Below, one piece after another: positions 1 to 5,011 of a stretch of 11,258 nucleotides of DNA (within the stretch, counting starts at the first letter, position 1; every line of letters starts with the position of its first letter). The position numbers and the translations under genes were made by a program. This DNA is from Chloroflexota bacterium (GTDB lineage: Bacteria > Chloroflexota > UBA6077 > CF-72): NCBI GenBank assembly GCA_019242065.1, contig JAFAWJ010000162.1, positions 1-11,258 on the forward strand. The letters are read 5' to 3'. Under the pieces are notes generated by a model. That model searched no databases. It was not told where the DNA came from and saw nothing but the letters and a program-made list of their open reading frames with translations.

Positions 1-542
1 TGGATGCCGACCGAAATCGGCGCGTGGATCGCCCGGCCAGTGGTTCCGTCCAGCACGGACAACTGGTCGCCGCCATTGAGGAGATACACCGTATTGGTGA
101 CCGGGTTGACAGCTACGGCGCTCGGGCAGCAACTCACTGGCACGTTCATGGGGGCCGCGGAGAGGTCGTCGCCGTCGATGATGGACAGGGCGCTGCCGTT
201 GGCGGTGTCCCCGTCGGCGGCGTAGACCGTGTGCGTGGCAGGATTGACGGCGATGCTCAGCAGCGGGCCGGGCAGCGAGATCGGAGCGTGTTTCGACTGA
301 CCGGTTGACCCGCTGAGTGCCACCAGCCCGCCGCCGAACTGGCCGACGTAGACCGTGTCAAGTGACGGGTCGGCGGCGAGGGCGATCGGGTGACTGACAT
401 CCACCGTGGTGAGCAGGCCCAGACCAGGGCCAGCAGCCAGAGTGGCCGGCGCCGCGGCGCCGAGCAGGGCCAGACCAGCCATGGCGGCGGCCGCCCGCCG
501 CAGGGCGGTGCGCGTGACGAACGTGGAAATCGAACCAGACAT
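1..542 (-). CDS. Secreted YVTN/YncE-type beta-propeller protein, partial (3' end off the window)
   Basis: The reading frame is open from ATG at 542 to the left edge (180 codons seen, no stop). A Shine-Dalgarno GGAGG (549-553) sits 6 nt before the ATG. Residues 1-37 form a signal peptide: basic stretch around R11-R16, hydrophobic A17-A31, and a likely signal peptidase I site after TLA/TLAA (residues 34-37). The mature part shows three repeat units of the YVTN family: ADPSLDTVYV (57-66), VNPATHTVYA (99-108) and VNPVTNTVYL (145-154). Each is followed by a Gly-rich turn and a strand such as LSIIDG or LSVLDG. This is the blade pattern of YncE-like seven-bladed propellers, so at least four blades must lie outside the window. 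Such proteins are usually extracytoplasmic binding or surface proteins; the ligand cannot be read from sequence. The family call is firm and the function is unknown. Confidence 0.85.
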   Translation of the reverse strand, partial: MSGSISTFVTRTALRRAAAAMAGLALLGAAAPATLAAGPGLGLLTTVDVSHPIALAADPSLDTVYVGQFGGGLVALSGSTGQSKHAPISLPGPLLSIAVNPATHTVYAADGDTANGSALSIIDGDDLSAAPMNVPVSCCPSAVAVNPVTNTVYLLNGGDQLSVLDGTTGRAIHAPISVGI

Positions 543-544
543 GA

Positions 545-624
545 GGTGCCTCCTCGTTTGATGTGAGTTGGCACCAGCGTGCGCCTGGGCGCATTCCAGG
601 TCCCTGACGAGTGACATCCGTCAC
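545..624 (-). promoter_or_regulatory. Leader of the beta-propeller gene with an SD-overlapping hairpin and upstream dyads
   Basis: In the minus-strand transcript GGTGCC (575-570) can pair with GGCACC (550-545). The second arm includes two bases of the Shine-Dalgarno at 549-553, so the ribosome site could be partly masked. Further upstream are TGCGC/GCGCA (580-584 with 589-593, loop CTGG), GTGAC-ATCC-GTCAC (611-624) and an alternative pairing TGACG/CGTCA (605-609 with 619-623). No convincing -35/-10 pair was found. Dyads this short are common in GC-rich DNA, so a regulatory role is speculative. Confidence 0.25.
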
Positions 625-645
625 CTGAAATACAGCTGAAAGTAC

Positions 646-858
646 GTGAGAGCGTCTCTACAGCGTGCGTTGTCCAGTTACCAGATGGGGCTGAAAGTCC
701 TGACACACTCCGTCGGATTGCAGGCGATACGCAACGCCAATGGAGGCGGAGTGGATTCCATCGACCACGGGCAATACCTGGACGAGGAGTGCGCCGCGCG
801 CATGCTGCAGCACAATGTCCGATGGGCGATGAAAGGCGGGGCGATCTGTCGGAATGAC
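646..858 (+). pseudogene. Remnant of an amidohydrolase gene (imidazolonepropionase-like family) with an internal deletion
   Basis: The frame that starts at GTG 646 contains a recognisable piece of the metal-dependent amidohydrolase family (COG1228-like). Residues 14-24 read MGLKVLTHSVG, matching the strand that carries a metal-binding His. Residues 35-42 read GVDSIDHG, the next conserved His motif, followed by LDEECAARMLQ (45-55). Directly after this, at residues 58-71, comes VRWAMKGGAICRND, which resembles the extreme C-terminus of the same family (V-x-F-V-M-K-G-G-x-x-x-K-N). The intervening 100 or more residues, including the later metal site, are missing although the frame is kept. The N-terminal half is also absent and an in-frame TGA lies at 637-639. 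The frame then runs into the tRNA gene. No Shine-Dalgarno is evident. The most likely explanation is a decayed gene. The family was recognised by eye, and the second block is the less certain of the two. Confidence 0.6.
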
Positions 859-882
859 ATTGCCGAGGGGATGCGCTATCCT
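854..882 (+). promoter_or_regulatory. Sigma-70-type promoter of the tRNA-Gly gene
   Basis: ATGACA (854-859, one mismatch to TTGACA) is separated by exactly 17 nt from TATCCT (877-882, four of six matches to TATAAT). Transcription would begin near 889, about 4 nt before the mature tRNA 5' end at 893. The promoter overlaps the end of the amidohydrolase remnant. Confidence 0.55.
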
Positions 883-892
883 CGAATGACGC

Positions 893-966
893 GCGGGAGT
901 AGCTCAGCTGGTTAGAGTGGCTGCCTTCCAAGCAGTAGGTCGCGGGTTCGAATCCCGTCTCCCGCT
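893..966 (+). tRNA. trnG: tRNA-Gly (anticodon UCC)
   Basis: A complete cloverleaf folds. The acceptor stem is GCGGGAG (893-899) with CTCCCGC (959-965) and discriminator T966. The D stem GCTC (902-905) pairs with GAGT. The anticodon stem GCTGC (920-924) pairs with GCAGT around the loop CTTCCAA, giving anticodon TCC at 927-929. The T arm is GCGGG-TTCGAAT-CCCGT. The total is 74 nt. The 3' CCA is not encoded (TCCG follows), so it must be added after transcription. UCC reads GGA and GGG glycine codons. Confidence 0.97.
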
Positions 967-1063
967 CCGCGCGACGGCCTCGGACTCATCGGCGACAGCC
1001 ACTATCAGGTCGCCCGCCGCGGCCGCCATCGCCCCCACCGGTCCTGGGCAAACGCCTTGCGAG

Positions 1064-1127
1064 TGCCCACGACGGATCAGCCCAGGCCGCGCCTGCGCGA
1101 GCAAGCGGGCTGAACCGTCTGTGGGCA
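1064..1127. terminator. Long imperfect hairpin between convergent tRNA-Gly and oxygenase genes; candidate bidirectional terminator
   Basis: The arm TGCCCACGACGGATCAGCCC (1064-1083) is complementary to 1107-1127 over 20 positions, with one A-A mismatch (1076/1114) and one bulged T (1120). The 23-nt loop can form a smaller CAGGC-CGC-GCCTG hairpin (1083-1095), which competes for the base at 1083. It ends 12 bp before the oxygenase stop codon and about 100 nt after the tRNA, a suitable place to end both transcripts. There is no T-tract on either side, so it is not a classical intrinsic terminator. TGGGCA at 1045-1050 could compete for the outer arm. Confidence 0.45.
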
Positions 1128-1138
1128 TCGCCGCATAC

Positions 1139-2473
1139 CTACACGGCGGGAACGCCCGCCAGGACGCCGAGGTTCAACTCAGGATGGTCGACGAATGCCT
1201 CCTGCAGCGATCGCGTCGCGGTGCTCCAATCGGCGTCGGACGGCAACACGCAGCCGCCGGAGCGCAGCCGATACGCGGCCGAATCGTCCACCGCGGGCGG
1301 TACCACCCCGCGGTCGCGCAGGGCGACGGCAGCGCCGATCAGTCGCCGACGCGTCCGGATGATCATCGCGTCGCTGCTGCCCAGGCGCTCCTGGGTGCGA
1401 TCGTAGATCGGGCCCATCGTTTCGGTGACCGCGTGATCCTCGAGGGAGACCGACGGAATCCCGGTATAGCTCTGCAGGGAGCGCTGCTTTTCGCGATCGA
1501 TCATGTAGTCGTTGCCAGCATTGGCCTCGAAGCGGAAGCGACCGTACCAGTCGGTCGAATCCGGGCGAAGTGGGGCATCGACCAGGTTTGAGCCGTCACC
1601 CGCGCCGCCGCGCCGACGGCTCTGGGTGCCGATCTTGGACATGCTGAGGCCGAAGCAGTGGTCGTCGTCGATGGGCACCCAGGCGCGCACTGAGACCTTG
1701 AGGCCCAAAACGCCGGCGGCGACCATCGTATAGAAGGGGAACAGGAAGTGGGCGACGCGCCAGTAGGTGTTGCCCGGGTTGGCAGGGCGATACGTGCCGT
1801 ACGTCACGCCACCGTCGATGTCGAGCACCTTGAAGCGCGGCGCGCGGTCGCTCAGGGCGTACTTGGCCCAGGAATCCGCGGGCACCGAATCGGCCGAGAT
1901 CGCGCCCTGATGCAGGAAGCCGACGTGGGCGGTATCGATGTCGCCTTCCAGGGCCTGCATCCAGTTGCACTCGCGCTGGAAGATGCCGATGCCCGACTGC
2001 GACTCGTCCAGCATATTGCCTTCGAGATCGGGTAACGGCGGCAGATTCGGCTCCGACCGCGAGCCCATATACACCCACACGATCCCGCCCCGCTCGCGGG
2101 TCGGGTACGCGACGGCCTTGACCTTGGACTTGAAGTCCGACTCAGCCGGCTCGTTGGGCATGTCAACGCAGGTGCCGTCCACACTGAACTTCCAGCCGTG
2201 GTAGACGCAGCGCAGGCCGGCCTCTTCGTTGCGCCCGAAGAACAGCGAGGCACCACGGTGCGGACAGTGGTTCTGGATCAGTCCGACCTTGCCGTTGGTA
2301 TCCCGAAAGGCGATCAGCTTTTCGCCCAACAGCATGATGCGGCGCGGGTCGCTATCAGGCGTGGGCACCTCGCGCGACAGCATGCCGGGCAGCCAGTACT
2401 CGCGCATGAGCGTGCCCATGGGCGTACCGGCCCCAACGCGGCACAACAGTTCGTTTTCTTCGGTCGACAACAT
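1139..2473 (-). CDS. Rieske [2Fe-2S] non-haem iron oxygenase, alpha subunit (phthalate dioxygenase-like)
   Basis: This is the terminal oxygenase component of a ring-hydroxylating or O-demethylating type enzyme, using electrons from a reductase not present here. The 444-residue length suits the phthalate 4,5-dioxygenase-like group. The Rieske cluster ligands are CPH (C70, H72) and CVYH (C89, H92), spaced C-x-H-x16-C-x2-H. The mononuclear iron site is seen in EGDIDTAHVGFLH, with D180 as the likely bridging Asp and H183 and H188 as iron ligands. D346 in the segment LEDHAVTE is a likely third ligand, by analogy. NDYMIDREKQR (321-331) and ETMGPIYDRTQERLG are further group hallmarks. The ATG at 2473 is well supported by AAGGAG (2483-2488) 9 nt upstream. 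The gene stands alone on its strand and diverges from the CoA-transferase. The substrate is unknown. The family is secure, and the name phthalate dioxygenase should not be taken as the reaction. Confidence 0.93.
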   Translation of the reverse strand: MLSTEENELLCRVGAGTPMGTLMREYWLPGMLSREVPTPDSDPRRIMLLGEKLIAFRDTNGKVGLIQNHCPHRGASLFFGRNEEAGLRCVYHGWKFSVDGTCVDMPNEPAESDFKSKVKAVAYPTRERGGIVWVYMGSRSEPNLPPLPDLEGNMLDESQSGIGIFQRECNWMQALEGDIDTAHVGFLHQGAISADSVPADSWAKYALSDRAPRFKVLDIDGGVTYGTYRPANPGNTYWRVAHFLFPFYTMVAAGVLGLKVSVRAWVPIDDDHCFGLSMSKIGTQSRRRGGAGDGSNLVDAPLRPDSTDWYGRFRFEANAGNDYMIDREKQRSLQSYTGIPSVSLEDHAVTETMGPIYDRTQERLGSSDAMIIRTRRRLIGAAVALRDRGVVPPAVDDSAAYRLRSGGCVLPSDADWSTATRSLQEAFVDHPELNLGVLAGVPAV

Positions 2474-2565
2474 CAGCGCCTACTCCTTGCTACTGGGTGG
2501 TACCCACGACGGTAACACGTTGCAAACATTGACGGTGCAGGGTGGGCTCCTCCACGCTGAGCGGC
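2474..2565. promoter_or_regulatory. Divergent intergenic region with an operator-like dyad
   Basis: This region must hold promoters for both the oxygenase (leftward) and the CoA-transferase (rightward). Seen in it are the oxygenase Shine-Dalgarno (2483-2488), an inverted repeat TGGGT-GGT-ACCCA (2494-2506), and on the minus strand TTGCAA (2525-2520) followed after 17 nt by TACCAC (2502-2497). That pair is a weak -35/-10 in which the dyad overlaps the -10. On the plus strand TTGACG (2529-2534) resembles a -35, but no -10 follows. If the dyad is an operator it would control the oxygenase; this is inference only. Confidence 0.3.
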
Positions 2566-3765
2566 ATGGATCGAGCAAACGGAACTGGTGAGCCAGCGCT
2601 GGCGGGAGTCCGTGTCATCGACCTGACACAGTTCGAAGCAGGTACGTCGTGCACCGAGACCCTCGCGTGGCTGGGCGCCGACGTAATCAAAGTCGAGCCG
2701 CCCGAGCACGGCGACCAGGGTCGGCGCCTGACCACCGACCGTGAGGGCGTCGACTCCTATTACTTCCTACTGTTGAACGCCAACAAGCGCAGCGTGACCT
2801 GCGATCTCAAGGACGAGCGCGGGAAAGCCATGCTGCGGGCGCTGATCAAGCACGGCGACGTGTTTGTCGAGAACTTTGCACCGGGGGCCATCGAGCGGCT
2901 CGGGTTCGGCTACGAGCAGGTTGCCGAGATCAATCCGGCGATCATTTATGCGCAGATCAAGGGGTTTCCGACCGACGGCCCGTACGGACGGTTTCTGTCC
3001 TTCGACATGATCGGCCAGGCGGCTGGCGGCGCCTACAGCCTTACCGGAGAGATCGACGGGTCGCCGCTCAAGCCGGGACCGAACATCGGCGACACGGGCA
3101 CCGGGCTGCACGCCGCGATCGGCATCCTGGCCGCGCTGTACCAGCGCCAGCGGACGGGGCAGGGGCAGCGCATCGAGGTGGCGATGCAGGAAGCGGTCAT
3201 CAATTTCACACGCGTGGCGTATAACCGCGCGGTGGAGGACGGTGCCGCGCCGCGGCGGGGCGACGGCGCCACGCGGGATTCGGGCACGAGTGGGCTGTTC
3301 CGCTGCAAGGGTGAGGGTGCCAACGACTACTGCTACATTCACGCGACGCGTGGCGACAACCAGCACTGGCAGCGGCTGGTCGACGCCATGGGTTTATCTG
3401 CACTGGCAGAGGATCCACGCTTTGCGACGAGCCGGGCACGTACGCAGAATGGGCGGGAGCTGCGGGCGCTGCTCGAGGCGTGGACGCGGAAGTTTGACAA
3501 GACCGAGGTGATGGAGACGCTCGGCCGCGCGGGTGTGCCCGTTGGTGCCGTGTTCGACACGGCGGAGCTTCAGAACGATCCGTTTCTGCGCAAGGACGGC
3601 ATGTTCAGCACGGTGAAGCACCCGCAGCGAGGCGATTTCACGATGCCAGGCTGGCCCGTGAAGATGTCACGCTCTCATGTTCCACTTCGGCCAGCGCCCC
3701 TGCTCGGTCAGGACAACGAAAGTGTGCAGAGAGAACTGCTAACCGCCCAACTCATCACCGAGTAA
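2566..3765 (+). CDS. Class III CoA-transferase (CaiB/BaiF, formyl-CoA transferase-like)
   Basis: Members of this family move CoA between carboxylic acids through an aspartyl-CoA thioester. The N-terminal block LAGVRVIDLTQFEAG is typical, as are WLGADVIKVEPPEHGD, LNANKRSVTCDLKD, VFVENFAPGA and TGxGQxIEVAMQEAV. The catalytic Asp is D176 (codon 3091-3093) in the segment NIGDTGTGLHAAIGILAAL, matching the Asp169 motif of oxalyl/formyl-CoA transferase. The 399-residue length is normal. The C-terminal block (AGVPVGAVFDTAELQNDP) is intact. The ATG at 2566 was preferred to an in-frame GTG at 2542, because the family begins close to the LAGVRV block and neither start has a good ribosome site. It is divergent from the Rieske oxygenase. 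A shared role in activating or processing an organic acid is plausible but not shown. The CoA donor and acceptor cannot be predicted. Confidence 0.92.
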   Translation: MDRANGTGEPALAGVRVIDLTQFEAGTSCTETLAWLGADVIKVEPPEHGDQGRRLTTDREGVDSYYFLLLNANKRSVTCDLKDERGKAMLRALIKHGDVFVENFAPGAIERLGFGYEQVAEINPAIIYAQIKGFPTDGPYGRFLSFDMIGQAAGGAYSLTGEIDGSPLKPGPNIGDTGTGLHAAIGILAALYQRQRTGQGQRIEVAMQEAVINFTRVAYNRAVEDGAAPRRGDGATRDSGTSGLFRCKGEGANDYCYIHATRGDNQHWQRLVDAMGLSALAEDPRFATSRARTQNGRELRALLEAWTRKFDKTEVMETLGRAGVPVGAVFDTAELQNDPFLRKDGMFSTVKHPQRGDFTMPGWPVKMSRSHVPLRPAPLLGQDNESVQRELLTAQLITE

Positions 3766-3824
3766 CGAGCGCGGACAGCACGTACGCGGGGGGTCGCCGC
3801 GCGAGTGAGCGCAGCGAACGGCGG

Positions 3825-3844
3825 CGGGGGGCGGCAGCCCCCTG
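3825..3844. terminator. GC-rich hairpin downstream of the CoA-transferase
   Basis: GGGGGC (3827-3832), loop GGCA, GCCCCC (3837-3842) form a perfect 6-bp stem. It is extended by a G-T pair and a C-G pair at 3825/3844. It lies 60 nt past the CoA-transferase stop. No T-tract follows, so it may act as a terminator or RNA-stabilising structure together with the palindromes next to it. Confidence 0.45.
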
Positions 3845-3858
3845 ACCGTGCGGAGCAC

Positions 3859-3931
3859 ACCAGCGGCACATGTGCCGCTGGTCAAGGTGGCGCATGCGCC
3901 ACCTTGAGGAGTGCGCGCATGCGCGCACTTC
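3859..3931. repeat. Three contiguous palindromes with CATG centres
   Basis: Palindrome A (3859-3882) is perfect over 24 bp with half-site ACCAGCGGCACA. Palindrome B (3882-3907) is perfect over 26 bp with half-site TCAAGGTGGCGCA. Palindrome C (3908-3931) has a perfect 20-bp core with half-site AGTGCGCGCA, flanked by one G-T and one G-C pair. A and B share one base, and B and C abut. All three are centred on CATG, with centres 24 and 25 bp apart. The block fills the gap between the convergent CoA-transferase and alcohol dehydrogenase genes and ends where the dehydrogenase stop codon begins. It could serve as a bidirectional terminator, a protein-binding array or a dispersed intergenic repeat; the sequence does not decide between these. 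Confidence 0.85.
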
Positions 3932-5011
3932 CTACAAAACAATCACACTCCGGGCAACTTCGCCTCGCTTGAGGACTTCAAAGGCTTCGTTTACGTCGGC
4001 GAGCTCGAAGCGGCGCGTGATCAGCTCGTCCAGCTTCAGCTTGCCGTCGCGGTACAGCTTCAGCAGCCGCGGGAAGTCGATGTGCGGCCGCGCGCTGCCG
4101 TACATCGAGGCCATGATCGTCTTTTCCTGCATCAACGCGCGGGCGTCGATGGTCACCGGCGTGTTCAGCGGAGCGTGGCCTACCCACGTCGTCACACCGC
4201 GACGCCGGGTGCACAGCACGCTTTGCAGAAACGGCTCCGGCACCAGACCGATCGCCTCGAACGCATAGTGCACGCCGAGCCCGTCGGTCAACGCCTGGAT
4301 CTGCTGGACCGGATCGCCCCGTGAGGCATTCACCAGGTGCGTCGCACCAAACGTGCGGCTCATCTCGAGCTTGTTGTCGAGCATATCGACGGCGATGATC
4401 ATGTCGGCGCCGGCGATGGCGCAGCCCTGGATCACGTTCAGACCCACGCCGCCGCAGCCGAAGACAGCGCACGTGGCGCCCGGCCGCACCTGGGCGGTGT
4501 TGATCGCCGCGCCGACGCCCGTCATAACGCCGCAGCCCAGCAGCGCCGCCTGCGCGAACGGGATGTCGGCATCGATGAGCACGGCGGCGATCTCTGGCAC
4601 CAGGGCGTAGCCGGCGAAGGTCCCCAGACCGGCCGCCGCGCCCAGCGGCCGGTCCGACCCGGCGAGTCTCGGCCGACTGGCGGCGACCGGCGAGGCAGAG
4701 CACAGGACAGGAAAGCCGCGCTGGCACATCTCGCAGATGCCACAGCTGGTGCGCCAGGCGAGGATCACGTGGTCGCCGGGCTTGACCCGACTCACCCCGT
4801 CACCCACGGATTCCACAACGCCCGCCCCCTCGTGCCCGAGGATGGCGGGAAACAGCGCGTCGCCCCACTCGCCTTTGAGGATGTGCCAATCCGAGTGGCA
4901 CACTCCACTGGCCATCAACTTGACCAGGACCTCGCGAGGGCCTGGCCTGGCGATCTCGATGTCTTCGATCTTCAGCGGCGTATTCGCCGCGTACGCGACG
5001 GCGCCTTTCAT
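3932..5011 (-). CDS. Zinc-dependent alcohol dehydrogenase (class III/COG1062-like MDR family)
   Basis: This is a 359-residue medium-chain dehydrogenase/reductase, expected to oxidise an alcohol or reduce an aldehyde with NAD(H). The catalytic zinc ligands are C38 (GVCHSD), H60 with E61 (GHEGAG) and C160 (LLGCGVMTG). The structural zinc loop is complete: C90, C93, C96 and C104. The Rossmann motif is GCGGVG (185-190), and D209 at the end of the second strand indicates NAD rather than NADP preference. Its ATG directly follows the TAG of the solute-binding protein gene (TAGATG, no spacer), so the two are probably co-transcribed and translationally coupled. This links the enzyme to whatever the binding protein captures. 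The substrate is not predictable. The name S-(hydroxymethyl)glutathione dehydrogenase should not be applied without phylogeny. Confidence 0.93.
   Translation of the reverse strand: MKGAVAYAANTPLKIEDIEIARPGPREVLVKLMASGVCHSDWHILKGEWGDALFPAILGHEGAGVVESVGDGVSRVKPGDHVILAWRTSCGICEMCQRGFPVLCSASPVAASRPRLAGSDRPLGAAAGLGTFAGYALVPEIAAVLIDADIPFAQAALLGCGVMTGVGAAINTAQVRPGATCAVFGCGGVGLNVIQGCAIAGADMIIAVDMLDNKLEMSRTFGATHLVNASRGDPVQQIQALTDGLGVHYAFEAIGLVPEPFLQSVLCTRRRGVTTWVGHAPLNTPVTIDARALMQEKTIMASMYGSARPHIDFPRLLKLYRDGKLKLDELITRRFELADVNEAFEVLKRGEVARSVIVL

Noticed and set aside
257..931. A minus-strand open frame of 224 codons across the left intergenic region
   Set aside because: It overlaps the beta-propeller gene in another frame and runs antisense through the tRNA-Gly gene. 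It has no recognisable motif.
893..966. tRNA-Gly as an attachment site for an integrated element
   Set aside because: No integrase gene and no second copy of the tRNA 3' end were seen in the window, so there is no evidence for integration.
904..1128. A small minus-strand open frame between the tRNA and oxygenase genes
   Set aside because: It is antisense to the tRNA and covers the long hairpin. It has no ribosome site or recognisable motif.
3859..3931. A CRISPR array
   Set aside because: The units are palindromes of differing sequence that abut each other. There are no identical repeats with unique spacers and no cas genes.
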